Shown here piece by piece: positions 44,844 to 52,699 of a DNA stretch of 64,000 nt; within the stretch, counting starts at the first letter, position 1; each line of letters opens with the position of its first letter. The DNA is from Thiopontia sp013349825. GTDB taxonomy: Bacteria; Pseudomonadota; Gammaproteobacteria; GCF-002020875. Under the pieces are notes generated by a model. That model had not been told where the DNA came from and made no database searches. It saw nothing but the letters and a program-made list of their open reading frames with translations. Both the position numbers and the translations under genes were made by a program. The stretch covers positions 1 through 64,000 of the forward strand of contig CAXCCG010000001.1 in assembly GCA_963981015.1 (NCBI GenBank), given 5' to 3'.

Positions 44844-46043
44844 CTATTCGTTGTCCATCACACCATCTTTTCTAAACATCTCTCGAATACCACGCACCGC
44901 CTGTTTGGTACGGTGCTCGTTTTCAATCAGTCCGAAACGGACATACCCATCACCATACTCACCAAAACCGATACCAGGAGAGACTGCCACCCTCGCCTCT
45001 TTCAATAATTTCTTACAAAACTCCAGCGACCCCATCGCACGATAGGGTTCTGGAATAGGTGCCCAGACAAACATCGTCGCTTTCGGCGGTGTAACGCTCC
45101 ACCCTACTGAGTTGAGACCATTGCAGAGCGCATCGCGCCGCTTCAGGTACATATCACAAATATCCTGCACACAATCTTGAGGCCCTTCGAGTGCAGCAAT
45201 AGCCGCCACTTGTATTGGGGTAAACATGCCGTAATCAAGGTAGGATTTCATTCTGGTCAAAGCTGCAACCAGAGTAGGGTTACCCACCATAAAGCCAACA
45301 CGCCATCCCGGCATATTATAACTCTTGGAGAGGGTATAGAACTCTACCGCCACCTCTTTTGCCCCCTCGACCTGCATAATGGAGGGTGACTTGTAGCCAT
45401 CAAAGACGATATCAGCATAAGCGAGGTCATGAACCACCCAGATCTTATGCTCCTTTGCCAAGGCGATCACCCGCTCAAAGAACTCCAGCTCAACACAGTG
45501 CGTGGTGGGGTTTCCGGGAAAGTTGAGTACCAGCATCTTGGGGCGTGGCCAGGAGTCTTTGATCGCTTTTTCCATCTCATTGAAAAAGTCCTCTTCTGAG
45601 TCCACCAGTGGTACATGTCGAATATCGGCACCGGCAATAATGAAACCGTAGGGATGGATTGGGTAGGCTGGATTGGGGACCAGCACCGTATCTCCCGGTC
45701 CAACGGTCGCTAACGCCAGATGTGCCAAGCCCTCTTTTGAGCCAATAGTCACAATCGACTCACTCTCCGGGTCTAACTCCACATCAAACTGATCTCGATA
45801 CCAATTGCAGATTGCCCGACGCAGACGGGGAATCCCTCTGGACATCGAATAGCGATGGGTGTCCGGGCGCTGTGCAGCCTCGACCAGTTTATCCACGATA
45901 TGTGGTGGGGTCGGCTGGTCAGGATTACCCATCCCAAAATCAATAATATCCTCTCCCCGCTTTCTCGCTTTTGCCTTCAACTCATTGACAATATTGAAAA
46001 CATAAGGGGGCAGACGTTTAATTCTCTGAAAATCTTCAATCAA
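44844..46043 (-). CDS. alaC: Alanine-type aminotransferase (AlaC family)
   Basis: PLP-dependent aminotransferase, 399 residues, of the AlaC/YfdZ group that sits before hom-thrC in many proteobacteria and is linked to alanine or branched-chain amino acid synthesis. Motifs: DFGMGNPDQPTP, NPAYPIHPYGF, LNFPGNPTTHCV, VVHDLAYADIVFDG, and the PLP lysine in YTLSKSYNMPGWRVGF. Start TTG at 46043 has GGAG eight bases upstream. Precise substrate is not determined by sequence. Confidence 0.88.
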   Translation of the reverse strand: MIEDFQRIKRLPPYVFNIVNELKAKARKRGEDIIDFGMGNPDQPTPPHIVDKLVEAAQRPDTHRYSMSRGIPRLRRAICNWYRDQFDVELDPESESIVTIGSKEGLAHLALATVGPGDTVLVPNPAYPIHPYGFIIAGADIRHVPLVDSEEDFFNEMEKAIKDSWPRPKMLVLNFPGNPTTHCVELEFFERVIALAKEHKIWVVHDLAYADIVFDGYKSPSIMQVEGAKEVAVEFYTLSKSYNMPGWRVGFMVGNPTLVAALTRMKSYLDYGMFTPIQVAAIAALEGPQDCVQDICDMYLKRRDALCNGLNSVGWSVTPPKATMFVWAPIPEPYRAMGSLEFCKKLLKEARVAVSPGIGFGEYGDGYVRFGLIENEHRTKQAVRGIREMFRKDGVMDNE

Positions 46044-46214
46044 GATGATTGCTCCAGCACTCTACAAACCATTCAAAATAAGACAGCGCGCAAGTATAAC
46101 ACTACGATTCAAGATAAATACCAACATAACCAAGCCATCTTTTCTGCTTTTCTATCCAGACAGAGAATAGCTACAATAGCGCTATTCTTGTAACTCTCCT
46201 CTAAAACTTGCTTC

Positions 46215-46589
46215 ATGAATCTACTTCAAGCTACCTATGAAGATGGGCACTCTATTCGTCGCTATTCAACGACCACGATCCAGATTGCAGAAAAGGTCTA
46301 CCAACGTTCTCTGCTCCTGGCTCCAGATAGCATTAACCCCGGCTGGGGTCCAGACAACCCGAACAGACTCAACTCGGCACATTTGGACATGATCGCTCAG
46401 CTATCTCCTGAAGTAATTTTGTTGGGGACAGGCCTGAGGCGTGTACTCTTTACCACGCCTGAGCAGCAACATTGGTTACAACGCTTTCCGGGCATGGAGA
46501 TTATGGAGACGGGTGCAGCCTGTCGGACCTATAACCTGCTCTTATCTGAAGGACGCCGTGTGGTTGCGGGGCTTATTCTTGAACGATAA
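46215..46589 (+). CDS. Mth938-like domain protein (DUF498)
   Basis: 124-residue soluble protein. The pattern LSPEVILLGTGLRRVLFTTPEQQHWLQ, then GMEIMETGAACRTYNLLLSEGRRVVAGL, is typical of the Mth938/NDUFAF3-like family. Members assist complex I assembly in mitochondria, but the bacterial role is not established. It is divergent from alaC and convergent with the Rieske gene; no operon partners on its strand. Confidence 0.85.
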   Translation: MNLLQATYEDGHSIRRYSTTTIQIAEKVYQRSLLLAPDSINPGWGPDNPNRLNSAHLDMIAQLSPEVILLGTGLRRVLFTTPEQQHWLQRFPGMEIMETGAACRTYNLLLSEGRRVVAGLILER

Positions 46590-46610
46590 TTGTTAAAAGC
46601 GAGGTTTCTA

Positions 46611-46916
46611 CTATTCTGGTAACTCAACCCACACGGCCCCTGCTTCAATTTTTAGCGGGTAAACGGTTACTGACTCCTCGGCAGGTGGCTCTAGCGGCTC
46701 TCCGCTCTGCAGACTAAAACGGCTTCCGTGCAACGAACAGCGCACTACTTCACCCTCCAGACAGCCCAGATCCAGTGCAATCACATCATGAGGACAGCGA
46801 TTCGCAATCGCATAAAAACCAGTGGCCGTGTGCGCAACTAAAACATCATGCCCTCCGAACTGATAGGCCCGCATCTTTCCTTCAGCCAACTCATCAACAT
46901 TGAGTAGTTTTTGCAT
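46611..46916 (-). CDS. Rieske [2Fe-2S] ferredoxin-like protein
   Basis: 101 residues, soluble, of the NirD/BphF type. Cluster ligands are in NRCPHDVIALDLG and VRCSLHGSRFSLQSGEP (CxH...CxxH). No membrane anchor. ATG at 46916 overlaps the stop of the TrpD-like gene by one base (TGATG), so the two proteins are translated together. The electron partner is unknown; the fixed link to a TrpD-like protein suggests a shared pathway. Confidence 0.9.
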   Translation of the reverse strand: MQKLLNVDELAEGKMRAYQFGGHDVLVAHTATGFYAIANRCPHDVIALDLGCLEGEVVRCSLHGSRFSLQSGEPLEPPAEESVTVYPLKIEAGAVWVELPE

Positions 46917-47998
46917 CAGATTCGCCCGGCCGCCCCGCCACTCTTGAGCACATCCCGAACCAGCTCCGCCCCTTGCTCCAGTGTTTCACAGCGCCCAAGA
47001 TGATGTAGCACAAGCGTTGCACTCAACAACAATGTATCGAAGGTAATTCCCTCTCTGCCCTCAAGCGCCTTAATGCCCGCCTCCGCAGCACGCTTTGAGA
47101 TCTCTTCATTACCCTCGACCCCAACGGGTATCGCTGGGGCACGAAGGTCATGCTGAATACCAAGAGACTCAGGATCTACCTCAACCGCCACCTCAGGTTG
47201 CTCTCCAATAAACTGGTAGGTTGTAGATGCCTGTCGCAGAGATGCCGTTACCCCTCCTTCAACACCACGCACCAGCAGTGCGGAGTCAAACCCACCATGT
47301 CGTGCCAGCATTGCATAGATGGGCGCATAAGGTTTATGTACATAACCTGTCATCAGATGTGTCTGCTGCCTGCCACGAATTGGGCGCGTCAGTACCTCTG
47401 CCGTGGTGATCACACTGCGCTTGATTAATTCGTTTCGCAATGGGATCAGCTCATGCAGCATTGGGCAGGAGTATTTCTGGTCAATATAAGCCCACCCCTT
47501 AGAACGGTCTCCCAACTGAGCCGCCGCTGCCTCAACCGATAAATCCACATTTACACCCGCTGCACGCAACATCTGTCGATGAGTAAATCCATACTTTGGG
47601 CTCACCGTCTCCAAACCCTGAGTAACCGCGGGGATCCCCAGCTCTGCCAATAGTGGCGCCAAAAAGGGGGCTGCCGGTAAGGTACGATTATAACCATTAT
47701 AAGGATCTGCAATATCAACTACCTCATCCACCGCTGCAGTCGCTGTATGGGTAAGATCCTGAATACCACTTAAAATGCCACAATTCTCACCATCGGTTTC
47801 TCGTTTCATTCTCAGTGCAATCAGAAACACGGCCGCCTGAACCTGGCTCACATGCCCTTCCAGAATTGCACGCATCCCAATTCGAACCTCTTCCTGATCA
47901 ACATCTTTGCTCAGGGTTGGGCCCGTAGCTATTCGTTGAATAATGGACCGCATCACCTCTTGGGCATGCGCTGGATCTAGGGAAGAGAGCGTTGTCAT
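46916..47998 (-). CDS. Anthranilate phosphoribosyltransferase-like protein (TrpD2/YbiB type)
   Basis: 360 residues from ATG 47998, which has AAGGA 11 bases upstream. The N-terminal helical domain and glycine-rich phosphoribosyl-binding region of the TrpD fold are present in altered form (DIADPYNGYNRTLPAAPFLAPLLAELG instead of the usual GTGGD). This points to the TrpD2/YbiB subgroup, which binds nucleic acid in E. coli and lacks TrpD activity, rather than to tryptophan synthesis. There are no other trp genes nearby. Coupled to the Rieske gene. Confidence 0.75.
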   Translation of the reverse strand: MTTLSSLDPAHAQEVMRSIIQRIATGPTLSKDVDQEEVRIGMRAILEGHVSQVQAAVFLIALRMKRETDGENCGILSGIQDLTHTATAAVDEVVDIADPYNGYNRTLPAAPFLAPLLAELGIPAVTQGLETVSPKYGFTHRQMLRAAGVNVDLSVEAAAAQLGDRSKGWAYIDQKYSCPMLHELIPLRNELIKRSVITTAEVLTRPIRGRQQTHLMTGYVHKPYAPIYAMLARHGGFDSALLVRGVEGGVTASLRQASTTYQFIGEQPEVAVEVDPESLGIQHDLRAPAIPVGVEGNEEISKRAAEAGIKALEGREGITFDTLLLSATLVLHHLGRCETLEQGAELVRDVLKSGGAAGRI

Positions 47999-48095
47999 AC
48001 AATGATTCCTTTCATTAAATTTGATTTTTATCATATCGACTGTATCATAACTGGCGCAGTTTTCACCCAACACGATATTTACAAGGAACGATAAT

Positions 48096-48266
48096 ATGAA
48101 CGTAGATCAACATATCAAAGTAGCAGAATGGCACATGGAACAGGCTCGCCTGCATGCTGCAAATGGTGACCACAGCTGTGGCTGTCCTGCGAACGAACAT
48201 GACCAGAAGGCCATTGATGCGGTCGAGAAAGGTAACGTTGAAGAGGAGACCGCTTGTAGCGTCTAG
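48096..48266 (+). CDS. Small His/Cys-containing protein
   Basis: 56 residues: MNVDQHIKVAEWHMEQARLH, then ANGDHSCGCPANEHDQ and an acidic tail ending in ACSV. The HSCGCPANEH cluster of His and Cys could bind a metal. AAGGAACG precedes ATG 48096, and an intrinsic terminator follows at 48335. It diverges from the TrpD-like gene. Similarity to a known family was not recognised. Confidence 0.65.
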   Translation: MNVDQHIKVAEWHMEQARLHAANGDHSCGCPANEHDQKAIDAVEKGNVEEETACSV

Positions 48267-48334
48267 CTCAATCATAGGAAGCTTGCTGCTCTGAACCTGA
48301 GACAACAGCAGAGCCTCTGATTTACCTAAGAGGT

Positions 48335-48366
48335 CCGGCACAGATAGACTGTGTCGGGCTTTTTTT
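48335..48366 (+). terminator. Intrinsic terminator after the 56-residue gene
   Basis: CCGGCACAG (48335-48343) pairs with CTGTGTCGG (48349-48357, one G-T pair), followed by GGC and seven T (48360-48366). Confidence 0.85.
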
Positions 48367-48415
48367 ACGCACTCTTTTTTATTCTCTTTTGGCTTATGTC
48401 TATACTTCGCACACT

Positions 48416-49093
48416 ATGCTCACAGAATCACTCCTCTTCTCAGCCTTTTTAATGGGGCTACTGGGCAGCACCCACTGTGCTGGAATGTGTGGCGGCATTG
48501 TCTCTGCACTGACCATTGGCATTGAACAACAGCAACGCAAGCAGCATATCGCCACCTACCTAGTAGCCTACAACAGCGGACGAATATTCAGCTACATGGT
48601 AGCCGGGGCACTGATTGCCAGTATCGGCAATATACTGGGCGTTATCGCTGACGCGATCATCGTTCGCCAGTTGCTGACACTCTTCTCGGCCAGCTTGTTG
48701 ATCTTGCTTGGATTCTATCTGAGCGGTCTCTGGCCAACGGCAATCCTTAAAATTGAACAGGGTGGTGCGTACCTTTGGAGGTTCATTGAACCCACAGCAC
48801 AACGCTGGATTCCCATTCGCACCAACGCTCAGGCCATTGTTGCCGGTCTGCTTTGGGGCTGGATTCCCTGTGGCCTAGTCTATACTGCACTACTTTGGGC
48901 AATGTCCGCTGAGAGCATCTTGTACGGTGCGCTGATTATGGGTAGCTTTGGCCTGGGGACGCTACCTGCCCTGTTTGGTCTTGGACTCTTCTCAGGTGAA
49001 CTCAGCAAACATCTGCAACAACAGTGGGTACGCCTGACTACAGGTATAATGGTCGCCTCTTTTGGTCTATTTCAGCTGACGACACTCTACTAA
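48416..49093 (+). CDS. SafE/UreH-type membrane protein (DsbD-like fold)
   Basis: 225 residues with about six membrane helices. GLLGSTHCAGMCGG near the N-terminus and WGWIPCGLVYTALLWA in the second half are the paired Cys motifs of the UreH_2/TauE-SafE-like family, which is related to the DsbD/CcdA electron carriers and often annotated as sulfite exporter. Such genes are regularly found with cbb3 oxidase genes and heavy-metal ATPases, which fits the neighbourhood here. ATG at 48416 is preferred to a TTG at 48389. It is followed by the next gene after 3 bases, so it heads a plus-strand operon up to 50514. Confidence 0.75.
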   Translation: MLTESLLFSAFLMGLLGSTHCAGMCGGIVSALTIGIEQQQRKQHIATYLVAYNSGRIFSYMVAGALIASIGNILGVIADAIIVRQLLTLFSASLLILLGFYLSGLWPTAILKIEQGGAYLWRFIEPTAQRWIPIRTNAQAIVAGLLWGWIPCGLVYTALLWAMSAESILYGALIMGSFGLGTLPALFGLGLFSGELSKHLQQQWVRLTTGIMVASFGLFQLTTLY

Positions 49094-49096
49094 ACC

Positions 49097-49609
49097 ATGA
49101 AATTCAATATTGATGAAGCCCAACTCAAGGCAAGCAAGATCCCTCATGAGATCTTTCTGACCAACCTGATCGTTAACCATATTCTCTACTTTATCTCTGC
49201 ACTGGGGATCATCAAATCAATCCCTCAACTGGTGATGGTCACTCCTGTCGTCTCCGTTCTGGCGCTCAGTTATATTCTGATCCACGGCAAACAGATGGTC
49301 AAAAATGCCCCCTGGTTTGTGCAGTGTCATTGGCGCATTGCGATGAACCGCAGCCGCCTGCTACTACTGATGATTGTTGGACTTATTACACTACTGAGCT
49401 CACTGTACGCGGTACACCTCTACGGTGAAGTTGCCTTTTCACAAGTCTTCCCGTTTGCCGCAGTGGTCACCCTTCCCGTCATGATAACGATTCTGGCATT
49501 GATCCTGATGGAGTCAGAAGCTTTACATTTTTCCCGTAACGGACAGCTCTCCAAATCGATGGTTGAGAAATTCCCTCCCCCCACAGATATCGAAGTGGTT
49601 GAGGTCTAG
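49097..49609 (+). CDS. Membrane protein of unknown function, paralog of the protein at 55265-55720
   Basis: 170 residues with four predicted membrane helices. IPHEIFLTNLIVNHIL, MVTPVVSVLALSY and WFVQCHWRIAMNRSR correspond to PHELFVLNLIFSHLL, MLVPVISSSLLLLY and WLQSHWTQGLKRFR in the protein next to ccoS. The conserved His and Trp positions suggest one family. It lies 3 bases after the SafE-like gene and directly before the next (TAG-ATG). No name is known to me; a part in oxidase or heme/copper handling is inferred from both positions. Confidence 0.7.
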   Translation: MKFNIDEAQLKASKIPHEIFLTNLIVNHILYFISALGIIKSIPQLVMVTPVVSVLALSYILIHGKQMVKNAPWFVQCHWRIAMNRSRLLLLMIVGLITLLSSLYAVHLYGEVAFSQVFPFAAVVTLPVMITILALILMESEALHFSRNGQLSKSMVEKFPPPTDIEVVEV

Positions 49610-50287
49610 ATGATGCAACGCACCGGACTGCTTGCTGTTCTACTTCTGACCACCCTGCTCTTTTTGGCAGCCTCTTTCATCCCGGATGAATCCGTTGGGC
49701 CGCAGCACAATACACCATGGGACATTACCCTCTCCACTACTGGCAATAGCCAGCTGTTTGGCATTACTCTGGGGGAAAGTCTGTTGGATGATGCACAACG
49801 GCAGTGGAAAGAGGCTGCAGAGATCACCCTTTTCCTGACTGAAGGTGCCCCCTCAAAGGTCGAGGCCTATTTTCAACAAGTCACTGTTGGTGGCCTTCGC
49901 GCCAGCATAGTTGCCGAGATCCAGGTCAACGAGAAGGAGATGACAACCTTGATTAATCAAGGTGCGCGGATCTCTACCCAAGGGGACGGCAGTCGCAAAA
50001 TCACTCTCAGTGATGAAGGGGTGAAGGGTGTTGAACAGAGCGTGGTCAATAGCCTCACCTATCTCCCAAAATCTAACCTCTCCAAAGAGATCATTCAACG
50101 CCGCTTTGGTCTGCCAAACCAGGTTTTTATCATGGAGAACGGCGTTGAACATTGGGTCTACCCGCAGTGGGGGCTGGATATCGCAATTTCCGAGCAAGAA
50201 AAAGAGGTGCTCCAGTATGTTCCTCCCAGCCAGTTTGAGCGACTATTGGCTCCTCTTTTAAAAACACAGCAAGCCCCCACGACATGA
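49610..50287 (+). CDS. Membrane-anchored hypothetical protein
   Basis: 225 residues: one N-terminal hydrophobic segment (LLAVLLLTTLLFLAASF) followed by a soluble, mixed alpha/beta domain, so it is probably anchored in the inner membrane and faces the periplasm. RRFGLPNQVFIMENGVEHWVYPQWGLDI is a distinctive C-terminal section, similar in style to small lipoprotein SmpA/OmlA repeats, but this is not established. ATG at 49610 touches the stop before it. Overlaps the next gene by four bases. Confidence 0.65.
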   Translation: MMQRTGLLAVLLLTTLLFLAASFIPDESVGPQHNTPWDITLSTTGNSQLFGITLGESLLDDAQRQWKEAAEITLFLTEGAPSKVEAYFQQVTVGGLRASIVAEIQVNEKEMTTLINQGARISTQGDGSRKITLSDEGVKGVEQSVVNSLTYLPKSNLSKEIIQRRFGLPNQVFIMENGVEHWVYPQWGLDIAISEQEKEVLQYVPPSQFERLLAPLLKTQQAPTT

Positions 50288-50514
50288 TCACCCTTGACCC
50301 ACTTTCTGACCTGGTAGATGAACATATTGCAGTAATCTACACCCCAACACAGCGTCGCAAACGCTTTCCAGAAAACTGCGTTCAGATTGTGGACAGCTTC
50401 GAGGCGGCAATTAAAGGAGCTGCTGAGCTTGAAAACAGTCATGCGGCCCGAGTACTGGGTCCCGCACGCTCTTCGGAGGGAGTGATGCTCTACTATCTTG
50501 TTCAGTGGATATAA
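50284..50514 (+). CDS. Small hypothetical protein
   Basis: 76 residues, soluble. YTPTQRRKRFPENCVQIVDSFEAAIKGA and a hydrophobic C-terminus (GVMLYYLVQWI). Overlaps the preceding gene by four bases (ATGA), so it is translated with it. I do not recognise the family; similar 70-residue proteins occur as last genes in operons of sulfur-oxidisers as far as I recall. Confidence 0.55.
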   Translation: MITLDPLSDLVDEHIAVIYTPTQRRKRFPENCVQIVDSFEAAIKGAAELENSHAARVLGPARSSEGVMLYYLVQWI

Positions 50515-50692
50515 ACAAACTCAACTTTTCTATTAAAATCATCAATTTATATAAATATAATACTTTCTGGAATCTTAACTTCTTTATCCATGAAGTAGTT
50601 TGATGGAGTCCCTTTTGGACACGCAACACTCCATTCACGACCGTTATAGTCGGCTTTATTCAAAATAATTACACTTTTTCATAAATTGACAT

Positions 50693-50721
50693 TTGACAAT
50701 TTTTCAAACTTCGTCTATATT
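50693..50721 (+). promoter_or_regulatory. Sigma-70-type promoter of the solitary dsrA operon
   Basis: TTGACA (50693-50698), a 17-base spacer, and TATATT (50716-50721). This matches the consensus spacing. The predicted start is about 50728, 59 bases before the first ATG. The region 50515-50692 contains no gene I can support; it is AT-rich with several near-palindromes. Confidence 0.7.
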
Positions 50722-50786
50722 CCTGACTACATTGGTTGGTTATTACACCCAATACCATGGATTAACAATTATCAGGAGATACGCAC

Positions 50787-50969
50787 ATGAGAAGAGCAAT
50801 TAAAGTTTGGGGTGCCATTATGAAAGATGGTTCACAAATCACAGAAGATACTGAGGGTGTTGTTTCCGTTACCTGCCACCCGGACCACTCCGTTACCACA
50901 ATGGATCAGAACAACCAAAAGACCAAGTGGGATGGTGAATGGGTCTCTTACAACCCCCGTTACAACTAA
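50787..50969 (+). CDS. 60-residue protein preceding dsrA
   Basis: A 60-residue soluble protein with AGGAG eight bases before ATG 50787. Sequence blocks: RRAIKVWGAIMKDGSQITED, then VSVTCHPDHSVTTMDQNNQK and WDGEWVSYNPRYN. It contains a single Cys-His-Pro-Asp-His cluster that could bind a metal or siroheme, but nothing proves it. It is separated from dsrA by 75 bases and both lie between one promoter and one terminator. No family recognised. Confidence 0.7.
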   Translation: MRRAIKVWGAIMKDGSQITEDTEGVVSVTCHPDHSVTTMDQNNQKTKWDGEWVSYNPRYN

Positions 50970-51044
50970 AACAACCTCTGCATGATACAGAGCACTGAAA
51001 AGTGTCTGTTCATGCAGCCAATTAAACCCACAGGAGTCAATGAT

Positions 51045-52397
51045 ATGTCTGAGGAAAAGACCAAACTCAATTCCGCCAGCCCCATTCTGGACATCCCAAC
51101 CCCCAACCTTGATGAGCTGGAAAAGGGACCTTGGCCAAGTTACGTATCGGGGCTGAAACGTCTGGCAGCAAGTGATGCCGCACAAGCGAAGATGATGCGG
51201 GGTGTAATCGGCACACTGGAACAATCTTTCGCCAACCGACGCGGTTACTGGAAAGGTGGAACTGTAGGTGTGATTGGATATGGCGGTGGTGTTATCCCCC
51301 GCTTCTCAGAGCTGAAGGATGACCAGGGTAAGGTCATGTATCCTGATGCTTTGGAGTTCCATACAATACGCATCATGCCGCCTTGGGGTAACCACTACAA
51401 TAGCGCTCTGTTGCGCAAGATGTGTGATGTCTGGGAAGAGGCTGGTACCGGTCTCATTGCTATGCATGGTCAATCTGGAGATATTATGTTCCAGGGTACA
51501 GACACCGAAGGTGTTCAGGTTGCCTTTAATAAATTTAATGACGCTGAGACCTTCAAGGATGTAGCAGAGGATTTTCAGTTTGATATGGGGGGTGCCGGAC
51601 CCGCAGTGCGTACCTCAGTCGCCTGTGTGGGCGCGGCTCGCTGTGAACAGTCCTGCTTTGATGAAGGGAATCTGCAGCGTGCCACCATTAATAACTTCCT
51701 GGATGATATGCACCGCCCCGCCCTACCGTACAAGATGAAATGGAAGTTCTCGGGATGTCCAAACGACTGTACCAACTCTATTCAGCGTGCTGATATGGCG
51801 GTAATCGGTACTTGGCGAGATGAGATCAGAATCAATCAAGACGGCTGGAAGGCGATGGTTGCCGACAAAGGGATAAAATATGTCGTTGATAACATCACCA
51901 GCCGTTGCCCTGGTCAGTGCATGACTGTCAACGATGACACTAGTCTCGAAATTGAGAATAAACAGTGTGTACGCTGTATGCACTGTATCAATGTAGTTGC
52001 CCCATTGAGCCAACAGTATGCCGGCAAAGAGGGCGACGCCATTCTCGCACAAGGCGAAGACAAGGGTATTACCATTCTCATGGGGGGTAAACGTACACTG
52101 AAGATTGGTGACCTCTTTGGCACTGTGATTGTTCCATTCATGAAAGTAGATACCGAAGAGGGTATCGAAGCTTTCCTCGAAATCAGTGAAAACCATGTCG
52201 ACTTCTTTGCCGAGAATGCACTTGAGCATGAGCGTTCCGGTGAGATGATTGAGCGTATTGGTCTACCCGCCTACCTGGAAGGTATGGGGATTGAGGTTGA
52301 ACCAGAGATGATCAATGAACCACGTCAAAGCCCCTATGTCCGTATGGATGATTGGGACAACGAGGTTGCGAAGTGGAATGATAAAAAGAGTGCGTAA
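51045..52397 (+). CDS. dsrA: Dissimilatory sulfite reductase alpha-subunit-like protein, without adjacent dsrB
   Basis: 450 residues. Siroheme/[4Fe-4S] ligands: CVGAARCEQSC and SGCPNDC (Cx5C...Cx3C). The inserted ferredoxin domain has CPGQCMTVND and CVRCMHCINVV. Family blocks GYWKGGTVGVIGYGGGVIPR, GMHGQSGDIMF-like IAMHGQSGDIMFQG, HRPALPYKMKWKFSG, DKGITILMGGKRTLKIGD and ENALEHERSGEMIERIG follow the order in reverse-type DsrA. It differs from the Allochromatium protein in an extended N-terminus and a longer region after the ferredoxin cysteines (SQQYAGKEGDAILAQGE). Chosen ATG has AGGAG seven bases upstream. There is no dsrB, E, F, H, C or M nearby. Confidence 0.88.
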   Translation: MSEEKTKLNSASPILDIPTPNLDELEKGPWPSYVSGLKRLAASDAAQAKMMRGVIGTLEQSFANRRGYWKGGTVGVIGYGGGVIPRFSELKDDQGKVMYPDALEFHTIRIMPPWGNHYNSALLRKMCDVWEEAGTGLIAMHGQSGDIMFQGTDTEGVQVAFNKFNDAETFKDVAEDFQFDMGGAGPAVRTSVACVGAARCEQSCFDEGNLQRATINNFLDDMHRPALPYKMKWKFSGCPNDCTNSIQRADMAVIGTWRDEIRINQDGWKAMVADKGIKYVVDNITSRCPGQCMTVNDDTSLEIENKQCVRCMHCINVVAPLSQQYAGKEGDAILAQGEDKGITILMGGKRTLKIGDLFGTVIVPFMKVDTEEGIEAFLEISENHVDFFAENALEHERSGEMIERIGLPAYLEGMGIEVEPEMINEPRQSPYVRMDDWDNEVAKWNDKKSA

Positions 52398-52433
52398 GGT
52401 AAGCTGAGAACCCTCCTCTCTTGGCAAACCGGA

Positions 52434-52461
52434 TGCCCCCTGTTTTCAGGGGGCATTTTTT
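52434..52461 (+). terminator. Intrinsic terminator after dsrA
   Basis: ATGCCCCCTG (52433-52442), loop TTTT, CAGGGGGCAT (52447-52456), then TTTTT to 52461. It ends the two-gene operon 36 bases after the dsrA stop. Confidence 0.9.
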
Positions 52462-52475
52462 ATGCAACACTCTTA

Positions 52476-52635
52476 AGGAACCTCTGAATAAGTCATGTGT
52501 AAATGCCTAACGCCCATAGCGTCCAATATCTTCGTTGAAAACCTTGCTAATAGCCTGCTATTGGCTGCGATCTTCGCCTTGATCTTGGACACTATGGACG
52601 TAATTCAAATTACCCAGACTTGTTCAGAGGTTCCT
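52476..52635. mobile_element. 160-bp MITE-like repeat, copy 3
   Basis: Third 160-bp copy, left end AGGAACCTCTGAA, right end TTCAGAGGTTCCT, flanked by TA at 52474-52475 and 52636-52637. It sits just after the dsrA terminator and before bcp, in a non-coding spacer. It differs from copies 1 and 2 at a few sites only. Confidence 0.85.
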
Positions 52636-52699
52636 TAAACTTAGAATTCTAGGCTTAAACAGAAAAATATTATTAATTTCAGACAACGGAGAATTATCC

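Noticed and set aside
50660..50705. Possible FNR site (TTGACATTTGACAA)
   Set aside because: It is not a proper TTGAT-N4-ATCAA dyad and overlaps the -35 box, so the resemblance is weak.
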